Positions 11,258 to 22,271 of a stretch of DNA of 64,000 nucleotides are shown piece by piece. The stretch lies in the NCBI GenBank assembly GCA_037893245.1, contig JBAIAA010000409.1, positions 1,479,001 to 1,543,000 on the forward strand. Direction: 5' to 3'. The notes beneath the pieces were generated by a model. The model had not been told where the DNA came from. It searched no databases and saw nothing but the letters and a program-made list of their open reading frames with translations. This DNA is from Crossaster papposus. Taxonomy: Eukaryota; Echinodermata; Asteroidea; Velatida; Solasteridae. The first letter of the stretch is position 1. Each line of letters opens with the position of its first letter. Made by a program: the position numbers and the translations under genes.

Positions 11258-11332
11258 GGAGTTAGCTCAACGGCTTAATTCGTCAGGCTGGTACTATCCG
11301 CCGTATTCAGGTTCGCACCTTCGTAAAGGGAC
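11258..11332 (+). pseudogene. Second tRNA-like sequence
   Basis: TTAGCTCAACGG (11262-11273) resembles an A box and GGTTCGCACC (11310-11319) a B box, with about 36 bases between them. The stems do not close well, so I take it as tRNA-derived rather than a working tRNA. Confidence 0.35.
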
Positions 11333-11578
11333 GGAGTTCGTTTGCTTGAATAGGCGGCAAGAGCTTGGGTCTCGCTCCGTTTGCCTCCCTCATATGGTTG
11401 CGTGGCCATCGGGCGGGCTACATGAACATGGACAGGGTAGGACGTGTGATGGGCCGGGAATCCTAGAACCCAAAAGAGTGCTATATGGGAGTCGTTCAAT
11501 GAGTAAAGTCATGGGTCCGAACCCCTGAATGCTTGTTCAACACCACATACTTCTTCTTGATTTCTTCATTCTACTCTG

Positions 11579-11755
11579 GAGCTATTACTCCAGTTTCCAA
11601 ACCTATTAGGTCACATCGATTTAACACAATGTTGACTGGTAGTCGAATGGTTAGGCTCCTCGTCTGCGGGCTTCCATCGCCTGGATTCGAGTCTTCGTTC
11701 TGGCCCACGTCGTTTTTTCCCCCTCAGTTTTCGCGATTTTGCAATCTTATCTTTA
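11579..11755 (+). mobile_element. tRNA-like (SINE-like) repeat, copy 2
   Basis: This is the second copy of the unit at 11035-11225, starting GAGCTATTACTCCAG and ending CAATCTTATCTTTAA. It lacks about 11 bases across the A box (GGCCGAGT region), so its promoter is damaged while the B box is kept as GGATTCGAGTC. Confidence 0.65.
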
Positions 11756-11954
11756 ATAATTGTAGGCATTTCTATACCTCCAAATGGGCACTTTGGGAGA
11801 TAATCCCATAGAGTCGTGCACAATCTTTATTGTAACCTAACCCGTTTTTACCTGGAGCTTTTTCCACGAAATTTCATATTTATGCTATTTAGACCCAAAT
11901 CTGTCTTCTCCGAGCAAAAATAACTCCCAAATATCGTTTTGTGGGGTAGCTAGA

Positions 11955-11988
11955 CACTTAGGGAGACACTGAAATGTCTCCCTAAGTG
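11955..11988. repeat. 14-bp perfect hairpin
   Basis: CACTTAGGGAGACA at 11955-11968 is followed after six bases by its exact complement at 11975-11988. The surrounding 11756-12269 has no recognised gene. Confidence 0.6.
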
Positions 11989-12269
11989 CCACTGTCTCCC
12001 AAGTGAATCAAAACTATCGCTAATTTGTCTCCCAAAGTGCCTATTTGGAAGAATTTAGTTGTAACACGAATTTCGTGTAAAAAACGGCTAAGCTATAAGT
12101 TATCAAGAAATCCTTCATATAATTAGTAGCTGAGGGAAAAGAAGAACCAAACAGAAATTTTAAAAGACGTTTTCTGAGACTGCACATGGGATTAACTGTT
12201 TAGATTTCGTCCAAATGCTCTAAATGTTTCTACTAAAAAACAACAATTATAGCAATGAATACAAACTGA

Positions 12270-13088
12270 TGTTACGGTCCGGAAAGTGCCAGACTAAAAC
12301 AATACACAAATAAAGATGGAAACTCCCCAAACGCAACAAGGAGTCAAACAAGACCACACTGATGTAAAGAACAATGACTATTATTTATGGATTCATCCCA
12401 AAATCAAAACAGTTGCACTATGATTAGGTTGGGCTAATAATAATATTATCACAGTGAGCTCTTAAACTTTACAGATGAAATCTTATACAAAAGATACACA
12501 ACAGCTCATTCGAGAATTATGACGAGGACTTGAACTTGAAGCTTGAGACTGAGAGTCATGGAGGAATAAGTGTCTGTCCCGGGTAAATCCAGCGATGGGC
12601 ACTCCTCAAATATAGAGCTGGAAGTTGCCAAGACAAACACAGTTTCGACATGGAGGTAGGTTTCTTTCTCTCAAGAAACAACGGCCAACTGCACACGGTG
12701 TTCGGGTAGCGTGTAGACTCCCGGCACATGTCATGGTGATTATTCTCCGTCAAACACTCCCAGTACTTCCCACGATCCAACGTCGGTGTCACAAGTCCCG
12801 TCCAATACGTGAGGCAGACCCTCCTTTGTGCCTGATGACTGCACCTTGATCACGTCAGGAGACCTGATCCCAGTTAAACATTTATTGCATCTTCAACATT
12901 TGGAGAAACGTGCGATGTCGCCGCCATTTTTCTTCTCTCCCCCAGTCGGGGCGCCCCCTGTCGGCCATGCCAGGATTAAACCGGCCAGTCATGAATATTT
13001 AGATTATATTAGCTTCTAGGCAGGTTTCCTTAGAAAATATAGTAACAAATTATAGATCAATCTCCCTAATTCTTGTTTGTGCATAACA
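12270..13088 (-). mobile_element. LTR (3') of the Gmr1-type element
   Basis: An 819-bp segment begins TGTTACGG and ends GCATAACA, a 5-bp inverted TGTTA/TAACA terminus as in LTRs. Adjoining it at 13089-13100 is TCTCCCCCCT, which on the element's strand is the polypurine tract AGGGGGGAGA before the 3' LTR. Its companion LTR is not visible, so the limits rest on the termini and tract alone. Confidence 0.65.
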
Positions 13089-13265
13089 TCTCCCCCCTAA
13101 AAGAAGTGAAAATTTACAGGGGAAATTTTCGCTTATACTCTTCACGTAATTTACAATAAAGGTGAATTAAAACTTTCACAGTAATACAAAGTTAAAAGTT
13201 ATGAAAAACAAAACAAAAGTACATGTACTCTGATCAACTTGGTACTGGCGATGGAGTGCAAACTT

Positions 13266-14957
13266 CTAAACTCTAGACAGAGCGTCTGCAATAACATTGT
13301 TTTTTCCGGCAATGTGCATAATCTTGAGTGGATATGGTTGCAAAATCAAACTCCATCGAAATAATCTCTGATTCTTGGTCTTGAATTTGTCTAAGAACAC
13401 AAGTGGATTATGATCAGTGTAAATTATGGTTTCTTCAGCACCATTTGTCACATACACTTCAAAGTGTTGGAGAGCAAGTACCAGACCCAACGCTTCCTTT
13501 TCGATGGTTGAATATTTGGTCTGGTGTTTGTTCAGTTTCTTAGAGAAGTAACTGATCGGTCGTTCAATGCCTAACTCATCATCTTGGAGCAAAACGGCTC
13601 CGATACCAACATCACTGGCGTCAACGGCTATTTTGAACGCCTTGTCAAAATTAGGCGCGGCCAAAATTGGTTCGTTTGTCAGAATGGCTTTCAACTTGTC
13701 AAATGTATTTTGGCATGAGTCGGACCAAACAAACTTGACATTTTTCTGCAAGAGTTTAGTCAGTGGAGTGGCAATAGTGCTGAAGTTTGGAACAAAATTT
13801 CTGTAAAATCCACTCATTCCAAGAAATCGCATAAGTTCTCTCTTCCCAGTGGGAATGGGAAAGTCCTGAATGGCTTGTGTTTTTGCCATCCGGGGCAGCA
13901 CGCGACCCTGAACGACCACGTGACCTAAATATGTCACAGTAGCTTTGACAAATTCACTTTTCTTCAAGTTTATCACCAAATTGGCTTCAGAAAGACGGTC
14001 AAATAGGGCATTCAAGTGTTTCAGGTGGTCTTCCCAGCTATCACTGTACACCAAAATGTCATCAATGTAGACAACACAGTTTTCAAGCCCAGAAATGATT
14101 GTACTCATCATCCTCTGGAAAGTAGCCGGGGCGTTTTTCATCCCAAACGGCATCATTTTGCACTGGTACAGACCATCGGGTGTCACAAACGCTGAAATTT
14201 CTTTGGCTTGGTCAGTCAAGGGCACTTGCCAATAACCCTTTAACAGGTCTATTTTACTGACAAATGCAGAGTGTCCCACTCGATCAATACAGTCTTCTAA
14301 TCGAGGTATCGGAAAAGAGTCACTCTTAGTTCCTGCATTGACCTTTCGATAGTCGATGCAGAATCTAAGTGTACCGTCAGATTTTGGTACCATGACAATG
14401 GGAGAGCTCCAAGAACTCTGACTTGGTTCTATAATGTCATTCTCTAACATGAAGTTAATTTCTTCCCGAACTTTTGACAACTTTGTCGGGTTGAGCCGAT
14501 AGGGTGCCTGCTTTATAGGTCTTGTATCCCCTACATCGACATCATGAACTGCAACTGAAGTATGACCTGGTTTATCATAACAAACCCGCTTGCACCTCTG
14601 GAGCAGGTTTGATAGGTCTTGTCGTTGGTCAATGCTCAAATGGCCAAGGATGTTGTCTAAGTCGGCTATAATTTCAGAATTTGAAAGCTGAACAGTTAGA
14701 AACTCTTTCGTCGGTCTGGGGGTACTGATGACGTAATTGACGTCATTAAGTTTCTTTTTGACACAGTAAGGCCCACTAAACTTGGCTTTAAGGGGCTCGC
14801 CAGGCAGAGGCAACAACACTAGAACTTTCTCGCCGGGCTTAAAGATGCGGACTTCGGATTTCTTGTCTGCTCTTGTCTTCATGACCCGTTGAGATTCCTT
14901 GAGGCGTTCTTGAGCGATAGAACAGGCTCTTGATAACCTCTCCTTGAAGTTCGACAC
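13266..14957 (-). pseudogene. Gmr1-type Gypsy pol: GPY/F region, reverse transcriptase and RNase H
   Basis: This 563-codon open frame starts inside an integrase C-terminal GPY/F-like module (FSGPYCVKKK), then gives a Ty3/Gypsy RT and RNase H. RT motifs in order are RFCIDYRKVN, FVSKIDLLKGYWQVPL (first Asp), MPFGMKNAPATFQ and VVYIDDILVYS (YIDD). RNase H follows with IAVDASDVGIGAVL, STIEKEALGLVLAL, IIYTDHNPLVFL and ADALSRV. In ordinary Gypsy elements integrase comes after RNase H; here it comes before RT, as in Gmr1 elements of deuterostomes. No stop interrupts this part, but the frame is cut from the integrase by a shift in the C-run at 15021-15024. Confidence 0.92.
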
Positions 14958-15013
14958 ATAGTCGAGTAGATTGGTCTCGTCATCCTCTGCCAGGAACTTC
15001 TCCTTGATGAGTT

Positions 15014-15639
15014 TTAAAGGCCCCTCACCTCATGACCGTAGACTAACTCGAACGGAGTAAAACCAGTCGATTCATTCGGGGAGTCCCTCGTGGCAAATAA
15101 CAGAAAGGGAATTCCTTTGTCCCAATCTTCTGGAAAATCCTTGCAGTAAGCTCTCATCATATTTTTGAGGGTTTGGTGGTACCTCTCCAGGGCTCCTTGG
15201 GACTGCGGGTGATACGCGGATGACTTTATCTGCTTTATCCCCATCTCACGCATAACTTCTTGAAACACACCCGACATGAAGTTAGACCCCTGGTCGGACT
15301 GCACTTCTTTCGGCAGTCCATATCTTGTGAAAAACTGCATAAGAGCCTCAACAACAACTTTAGCTGTGATTCTCCTCAATGGAATGGCCTCAGGAAATCT
15401 AGTTGACAAATCCATGATGGTCAACAAAAACTGATGCCCAGACTTCGTCCGTGGCAGAGGACCAACACAATCCACGAGGACTCTCGTAAATGGCTCATCA
15501 AATGCAGGAATTGGAATCATCGGTGCAGGCTTAATTGATGGTTGAGGCTTTCCCACCATCTGACATGTATGGCACGTCCTGCAGAATTTCGTCTTCAAGA
15601 GGCAAATGTCTGGCGAAGTTGTGAAGCATAACCGTTACA
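15014..15639 (-). pseudogene. Gmr1-type Gypsy integrase, broken
   Basis: Minus-strand frame with the Cys pair of the zinc finger (CRTCHTC), then the DDE core: RVLVDCVGPLPRT (first Asp), EVQSDQGSNFMSG (second Asp), HPQSQGALERYHQTLKNMM (Glu). The His pair of the finger is seen in another frame near 15605-15630 (HNFARH), so a short deletion and shift separate the two halves. At the other end a stop is reached near 15014 because of a one-base shift in the G/C run at 15021-15024, just before RT resumes in another frame. The 5' part (protease, gag) is cut off by the Ngaro element starting at 15640 and is not found beyond 30765. Confidence 0.88.
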
Positions 15640-15702
15640 ACTATTTGCACCACCGTCGTCGTTGAGGGCAGCGCAAGGCTCTTCGCAGTCTCGAGTATAG
15701 CA
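15640..15702 (+). repeat. Ngaro A1 (5' terminal repeat)
   Basis: ACTATTTGC(A/G)CCACCGTCGTC and the following 40 bases, down to GAGTATAGCA, match 30404-30466. It begins abruptly within the Gmr1 integrase finger. Confidence 0.85.
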
Positions 15703-15831
15703 TGCCCGCGAACGGACGTCTTTATGGCAGCTCAGCATAGTTTTATATTTTCATTTCGCTTGCCTATGACTGAGTATGATTGCCGATGGCGCCCCATAAT
15801 GCGAGTTGCGTGACATACCGCCTGTTTGGTA

Positions 15832-16566
15832 ATGGCCCAGTCACAATGTCGGCGATCTGTCGGGGATTAGTTTGGCCGGGGGTCGTCGTAGAAAATAAAG
15901 AATCCTTGAACAATCCTAGCAATAATCCTAATAAAAGTGGAGCAGTCACATTGTCTGAGATTTTTTCAAGGATTTTGACCCGGTTTTGTCGAAAAATCGT
16001 GGGATTAGCCTCCGATCGCCTCCGATTGCATCGGAGACGATATCTGCAGCAAGAGCGTCTCAAACTTTTAGCGATCCGATCGGAGGCGCCCTTATATACA
16101 CGGCGATTTACTACGATTCCACCGTACGATTCGTCGGAGACGATCACAGAAAGCGTACGAATCGTCGCAGGGCGCCTCCGATTCAGTCGGAGGGCGCCGG
16201 AGACCACTCGCAGACATTGAATCTCAACCTGAATTTCCAATCCCACACATAATCTTGCGACTAGTCTCAGATTATTCGGAGGACGCCTCCGATTAATCGG
16301 AGGGCATCGTAGGTCATCGGAGATTGTGTCTGGGATGCCCAAAATGGGTGAAAAATCTTGCGAGCAATCTTAAAATTTTAAGTTCAAAGTTGGGGACCGC
16401 GACGGGTGTGGCGATGCCTAAAAAATCTGCGACAAGCCGCAGGCGTCCGGAGAGCGCCTCCGACGGGTGCAAAATCGTGAGATCTGTCTCAAGATTTTGT
16501 TCAAATTTCCCGGTTTTACCCATCGCCGACGCATCGCAACTGATTTGTGACTGGCCCATTAGTGTA
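15832..16566. mobile_element. TIR element (MITE) in the Ngaro 5' region, rich in TCCGA/TCGGA
   Basis: TAATGGCCCAGTCACAA at the left is answered by TTGTGACTGGCCCATTA at the right (16 of 17 pair), and CGGCGAT / ATCGCCG lies inside both ends. The interior (15990-16330) is crowded with TCCGA and TCGGA in both orientations, which gives many small hairpins. No transposase is encoded. Open frames here (up to 192 codons) are by-products of this composition. Confidence 0.65.
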
Positions 16567-16933
16567 TTTCGGTACAAACGCAGGTAAAAAGAGTATTTGA
16601 TGGCCAAAAGTCGGCCAGTCCACCTTTTTTCTAGTGGCGTCAGGGTTTTGGTTTTGTTTTAGAATGGTTTCAGTTTTTCTTTTGTTGTTACGCGCTCGCA
16701 TACACCGTGGCTTTTGTTTCGTCTTTGTGTTCGATTTGGGCTTTCAAGACTCCGTTGTGTAACCCCTCGTTCGATTTTCGCCACGCTTCTTGCGTTTTGC
16801 GCAGCGGGGCGTTGGCTCTAAGGTAAATGAATGTGCGCCCTTTGTCATTTTGCTGTGGGCTGCGTCAGGTATATACTCGCAGCGTCGTGGGCGCAGTTCG
16901 TTTTCCCTCTGGCTCTCGCTCGTAGCTTTGATC

Positions 16934-17356
16934 ATGGATGCCGGCGTTGCACCGATTCAAGAGAAGCCCGACGCCTGCCCGGACACGGACAATGCGGCTA
17001 GTGCCCTTTTCAAGGGCTTGTGTAGCTCTTTTAAGATTTCCGCGGTTTGTTTCAAAGAGCTTGTTGGCGACGGCTGGGAGGAGACTGATCAGTTGCATGA
17101 TCTCGAGGATCGCTGGCGGGAGCACATTCTGGCTCTTGCACCCAACGGAGGGCAGCGTCGTAACCTAGAGAAAATGCTGCGGCGTGTTCAGGCTGGCCCT
17201 TTGGACCAGCAAGTCGTCAGTCCCCTCAAAAGACCAAGGACCGACATCGAGGGCCCTGGCGACACGGAGGCAGGCCCCTCGAAAACAGCCGACCAGACTC
17301 CCGGTGCTTCGGGTGGGCCCGTAGAGATTCCCGGCGCGGCATCCATGAAGTCTCAG
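16934..17356 (+). CDS. Ngaro gag-like ORF1, first exon
   Basis: ATG at 16934 opens a 141-codon stretch ending CAG at 17356, followed by GTAAAA, a plausible splice donor; without splicing the frame stops at 17392. The product is acidic then Pro/Gly-rich, with a predicted helical part (about residues 25-85), suited to a gag N-terminus but without a named domain. Phase 0 at the donor fits exon 2 at 21201. The assignment to gag rests on position after A1 and before the CCHC segment. Confidence 0.55.
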
Positions 17357-20300
17357 GTAAAACAAAACAAAAACAAAAACATAAAATTTTAAGCTGTATG
17401 TTATCATTCTTTGTGCGAAGATGCTTCATTCTATCTCGGTTTAGGTTGATGCCAAGATCATAACTATGGGGGGTCCGCTATAGAAGATTTAATTCTGGTA
17501 AACATGTTAACAAATTGACCAAGACAGTGCCCGCCCTTCATCTCACATAGAGACCATGTCCTTTTGGCATGGTGACCGATATATTTTGAGTACAATTATG
17601 TAACCGGGCATTAAGCGTGCGTAGATCTTTGAACATACATTACTTTTTGCATATCCGCATACTCGAAAGCCATAAAAGGCGGACCTATACTTCCCAGACA
17701 GATCACGATTTTAAACAATCATGCCTGTATCCCCAATGCCGGTGAAAGGCTCTCAAGTTTCAAATGTTTCGCCTGTGGCTCGTCCAAACTCATAAGCATT
17801 ATCAAATGCATTTCTCTTGGCTTTCCTAAAACATAATGTAGCTTTATGTTTCTGGGATTCAATTGAATTTTCTATAGGCGTGTTTAAGGTGAAAAGCTAA
17901 GAAGGGATCATGAATTTTGAAATCGCCCTCCTGTTTGTACACCTTTAGGAACAGAGGAAGGCCCCCTGAATATTAGGCATAAATTCCTTTTGCAGGTCAA
18001 AAACGGTCAAGGATCCATATATACATTAAGATTGTATTCCTGCTGCCTCAATGCTGAGGCAGGCTCAAGAATATTCAGATTGAATTCCTGTTTGCATTTC
18101 TAAAAACTTGGACAGTGCTATGTATATTGAGATTACAATTTCTTTGTGTATGTTTAAAAACAGAGACAGGACAGTAAGTATTGGAAGTCTATTCCGGTTG
18201 GAGATAAAAAGCAGGGCCTTGAATGTTGAGTTTGTATCCCTGTTCGCATATCATAAAACAGAGGTGGGACCTTGAATTTTGGGATTGTTTTCTGTTTTGC
18301 TCGCTTGAAATCAGAGTTGGGCCCTCGAAGTTTTGAGTTTGTATCCCTGTTCGCATTTCAGAATACAGAGGTGGGGCCTTGAATACTGAGATTGTATTCC
18401 TGCTTGCATATTTAAACAACAGAGGTGGGGCCTTGAATTTCGAGATTGTAATGCTGTTTGCTCGCTTGAAATCAGAGCTGGGATCTTGAACATTAAGATT
18501 GTATTCCTGTTTGCATATCAGAACTCAAAGGTGGGGCCTCGAATATTGTGATTGTTTTCCTGTTCACCTGCCTGATAACTGTGGTGGGTCCTTGGATATT
18601 GAGACTGCATTCCTGTTTGTATACCTGAAAACAGAGGTAGGGTCTTAAGTATTGTGATTGTTTTCCTGTTTGCAGGCCAGATGACGGAGGTGGACTTTTG
18701 ATTATTGAGATTGTATTTCTGTTTGCATGTTAGACTACAGAGGTTGGGCCTCAAATATTGTGATTGTATTCCTGTTTGCATGCCAGATGACAGAGGCGGG
18801 CCCTTGATTATTGAGATTGTTTTCCTGTTTGTATTTCAGATAACAGATGGGGCGCCTTGATCATTGAGATTGTATTCCTGATTGCAGGCCAGATGACAGA
18901 GGTGTGCCCTTGATTATTGAGATTGTTTTCCTGTTTGCATTTCATATAACAGAGGTGGGGCCTTGATTATTCAGATTGTATTCCTGATTGCAGGCCAGAT
19001 GACAGAGGTGTGCCCTTGATTATTGAGATAGTTTTCCTGTTTGCATTTCATATAACAGAGGTGGGGCCTTGATTATTCAGATTGTATTCCTGATTGCAGG
19101 CCAGATGACAGAGGTGTGCCCTTGATTATTGAGATAGTTTTCCTGTTTGCATTTCATATAACGGAGGTGGGGCCTTGATTATTGAGATTGTATTCCTGAT
19201 TGCAGGCCAGATGACAGAGGCGGGCCCTTGATTATTGAGATTGTTTTCCTGTTTGTATTTCAGATAACAGATGGGGCGCCTTGATCATTGAGATTGTATT
19301 CCTGATTGCAGGCCAGATGACAGAGGTGTGCCCTTGATTATTGAGATTGTTTTCCTGTTTGCATTTCATATAACAGAGGTGGGGCCTTGATTATTCAGAT
19401 TGTATTCCTGATTGCAGGCCAGATGACAGAGGTGTGCCCTTGATTATTGAGATAGTTTTCCTGTTTGCATTTCATATAACAGAGGTGGGGCCTTGATTAT
19501 TCAGATTGTATTCCTGATTGCAGGCCAGATGACAGAGGTGTGCCCTTGATTATTGAGATAGTTTTCCTGTTTGCATTTCATATAACAGAGGTGGGGCCTT
19601 GATTATTGAGATTGTATTCCTGATTGCAGGCCAGATGACAGAGGTGGGCCCTTGATTATTGAGATTGTTTTCCTGTTTGTATTTCAGATAACAGATGGGG
19701 CGCCTTGATTATTGAGATTGTATTCCTGATTGCAGGCCAGATGACAGAGGTGTGCCCTTGATTATTGAGATTGTTTTTCTGTTTGAATTTCAGATAACAG
19801 AGGTGGGGCCTTGATTATTGAGATTGTATTCCCGATTGCAGGCCAGATGACGGAGGTGGGCCCTTGATTATTGAGATTGTATTCCTGTTTGCATTTCAGA
19901 TAACAGAGATGGGGCTTTGAATATTGAGACTACATTCCTGTTCGCATTTCAGAAAACAGAGGTGGGCCCTTGATTATTGAGAGTGTATTCCTGTTTGCAT
20001 GTCGGAAAACAGAGGCGGGGCCTTGGTTATTGAGATTGTATTCCTGTTCGCATGCCAGATGACAGAGGTGGGCCCCTTGATTATCGAGATTGTATTCCTG
20101 TTTGCATTTCAGAAATCAGAGGTGGGCCCTTGATTATTGAGATTGTATTCCTGTTTACATGACAGAAAACAGAGGTCGGTCCTTGAGTATTGAGATTGTT
20201 TTCCTGTCTGCATGCCAGATAGCAGAGGTGGGGCTTTGAATATTGAGTTTGTATTTCTGTTTGCATTTCAGAAATCAGAGGTCGGCCCTTGAGTATTGAG

Positions 20301-21200
20301 ATTGTATTCCTGTTTGCATGTTAGAAAACAGAGGTCGGCCCTTGAGTATTGAGATTGTATTCCTGTTTGCATGCCATATAACAGAGGTGGGCCCTTGAGT
20401 ATTGAGATTGTATTCCTGTTTGCATTTCAGAGAACAGCCTGAGGTCGGCCCTTGAGTATTGAGATTGTATTCCTGTTTGCATGCCATATAACAGAGGTGG
20501 GCCCTTGAGTATTGAGATTGTATTCCGGTTTGCTTTTCAGAAAACAGAGGTCGGCCCTTGAGTATTAAGTTTGTATTCCTGTTGGCATGCCTTATAACAG
20601 AGGTGGGGCTTTGAATATTGAGATTGTATTCCTGTTTGCATCAGAAAACAGAGGTGGGTTCTTAATTATTGAGATTGTATTCCTGTGCATTTCAGAAAAC
20701 AGAGGTGGGGCCTTGAATATTGATATTGTTTTCCTGTTTGCATGCCCGTCAACAGAGGTGGGGCCATAAATATAAATATTGTATTCCTGTTTGCATGCCT
20801 GAAAACTAAGGCAAGGCCATACATTTTGAGATAGTATTCCTGTTTGTTTGCCTTAAAACAGTGCAGGGCCTCGAATATTGTGATTGTATTTCTGTTTGCA
20901 TGTCTAAATATAGAGACAGGACCATAAATGTTTCGAGTTTCGAGTCTGAATTGTGTTGGTCGGCTTGCTCGAATCGGACATCCGCATAACTTTGGTTGCA
21001 GTTCGATTCCCTCATTATATGTCCAAAGTTTCTAGCTTACTTTGAATGTTTATATCTCGCGACATCGAAGGGTTGCGAATATCGGCATTGAATTTTTTGA
21101 CACTCCCGGTCGGCTATTCTTGCGCCGATTTGGCCGCCCTCCCCGTCCTTAAGACACGTGCAAACAACCTCTCAGCTTGTTTTATCCCATGCACTTGCAG
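17357..21200 (+). other. Candidate intron in Ngaro gag, largely minisatellite
   Basis: The segment starts GTAAAA after CAG and ends TTTTATCCCATGCACTTGCAG before GCTAGATCT. Both borders are phase 0, and the frame runs through if it is removed. It holds the 53/106/424-bp minisatellite (17905-20925). The alternative is a large insertion with accidental splice-like ends. Confidence 0.45.
17905..20925. repeat. Hierarchical minisatellite, 53-bp monomer, 106-bp dimer, 424-bp higher-order unit
   Basis: Monomers of about 53 bp read GGCCTTGATTATTGAGATTG then TATTCCTGTTTGCATTTCAG plus AACAGAGGT. Between about 18790 and 19850 two monomer types alternate: GATTGCAGGCC recurs at 18880, 18986 and 19092, a 106-bp period. 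A variant TAACAGATGGGGCGCC recurs at 18841, 19265 and 19689, exactly 424 bp or four dimers. Outer copies are more diverged. Many monomers contain a pyrimidine tract ending in CAG, like a 3' splice site. Confidence 0.92.
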
Positions 21201-21369
21201 GCTAGATCTGCATTGGATGTCCACAGGCAGAGGCGACTGGAGCTTCTCAAGGCTTGCACCGAGACGGGCTACGACAGAAACGTAGCCTATGTCATGTCAT
21301 TGCTTAGAAATTATGTGCAGGAATTTCAGCCGTTGACTTCGGACGACAACAAGGAAAAACAGTTGTAAG
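21201..21369 (+). CDS. Ngaro gag-like ORF1, second exon
   Basis: After the AG at 21199-21200 the frame encodes a helical, charged segment of 55 codons (HRQRRLELLKACTETGYDR ... LLRNYVQEF) and reaches a stop at 21367-21369, or a donor-like GTAAGT at 21365. Right after, from about 21403, another frame continues gag-like sequence (MDGIAMYIYKSVTGEDSDKR). So either a very short intron or a frame break lies at 21365-21402. Confidence 0.5.
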
Positions 21370-21534
21370 TAAACTTGTTAACTGAATGCAGTAAGCATGT
21401 ACAGGCAAAGATGGATGGCATTGCCATGTACATATATAAGTCCGTTACCGGTGAAGATTCTGATAAACGTATGCGCTTTGCCAGAAAGCATTTAGGGCTA
21501 AGTTCTCCCCCCCGCCGACCATAGGTCGCGCCCA

Positions 21535-21717
21535 GTGGCACAGCCCGGCTCGTTCCGATCCAGGCAATTTTTTAGGGGCAACAGAGGGTTTTCTCGATGG
21601 GGTCGCCCTTCGGCGGTCGGCGCCTCCAATTCCAGAAATCCCTCCGGTCGTCAGAGAGTTTGCTTTCGGTGCCAAAAACTTGGTCACTTGTCCCGGGATT
21701 GCAAGGAGATCTTGTAA
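21535..21717 (+). CDS. Ngaro gag C-terminal segment with CCHC zinc knuckle
   Basis: The frame encodes an Arg/Ser/Gly-rich basic stretch followed by CFRCQKLGHLSRDC, a perfect C-x2-C-x4-H-x4-C knuckle for nucleic-acid binding, and then stops. It lies in a different frame from the preceding gag segment, with a shift in the C-run near 21508-21514. Confidence 0.8.
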   Translation: MAQPGSFRSRQFFRGNRGFSRWGRPSAVGASNSRNPSGRQRVCFRCQKLGHLSRDCKEIL

Positions 21718-22028
21718 CCCTAACAGTTCCAGGTCCTTCCATTTCCGTACGTAGGGTGTTGGGGTCAAGATGGAGGTCTATGTTTTAGGCTGGCTAAGCC
21801 CACCGTCCTCATGCAAGGAGGTCTGGTCTTGAATTTTTGAAGCTCATTGCCTTGTGTTTGATATCAGGATATTGCAATTATCAAATTGTATCCTATGCAC
21901 CCAATAAACCACCATCAGTCAAGAAAATTGACATTTCCCGGCTCTTGCTTTGCCGTGCATTTTATATATATATATAATAATAATTATGATCAAAATACCA
22001 AATTCAAAAGTGTTCGTTGCCTTATTAG
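21718..22028. other. No gene; TA microsatellite
   Basis: Between the zinc-knuckle frame and the next open segment there is non-coding DNA with a short TA/TAA microsatellite at about 21963-21990. Confidence 0.5.
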
Positions 22029-22271
22029 GAGTACCAGCGTTATCTGCACGGTCTGGTAGCACATGAGTGGGAGAGGTCTCTTGGTCAGTGTTTCGACCCT
22101 TTCGGCGCTCGCGCCAACAGACGAGCCCGAGGCGCCTTTCGCTGGGTGGACATCAGTGGTAAGCCAAGCTGTTCCCCGGGGCCTTCAGCGCCTAGCCCGA
22201 CCGATGTTATCTCGGGTATAGTCCGGCAGCCAAACCCAGATTTGGGGCCTAACCTTGTTTTGATGAAATAA
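22029..22271 (+). CDS. Open segment after acceptor-like AG, Ngaro ORF linker
   Basis: After TTATTAG an 80-codon frame runs to TAA at 22269-22271. It encodes EYQRYLHGLVAHEWERSLG and then a Pro/Ser-rich tail. The clean start after an AG and the compact composition suggest a true exon of the Ngaro ORF1/ORF2 linker. I recognise no domain. Confidence 0.4.
   Translation, partial: EYQRYLHGLVAHEWERSLGQCFDPFGARANRRARGAFRWVDISGKPSCSPGPSAPSPTDVISGIVRQPNPDLGPNLVLMK

Noticed and set aside
15764-16342. 192-codon minus-strand frame
   Set aside because: It lies wholly in the TCCGA-rich MITE and has no domain.
18189-20769. Short frames with repeated NTISI or NLNTQGPTS peptides
   Set aside because: They are translations of the 53-bp minisatellite.
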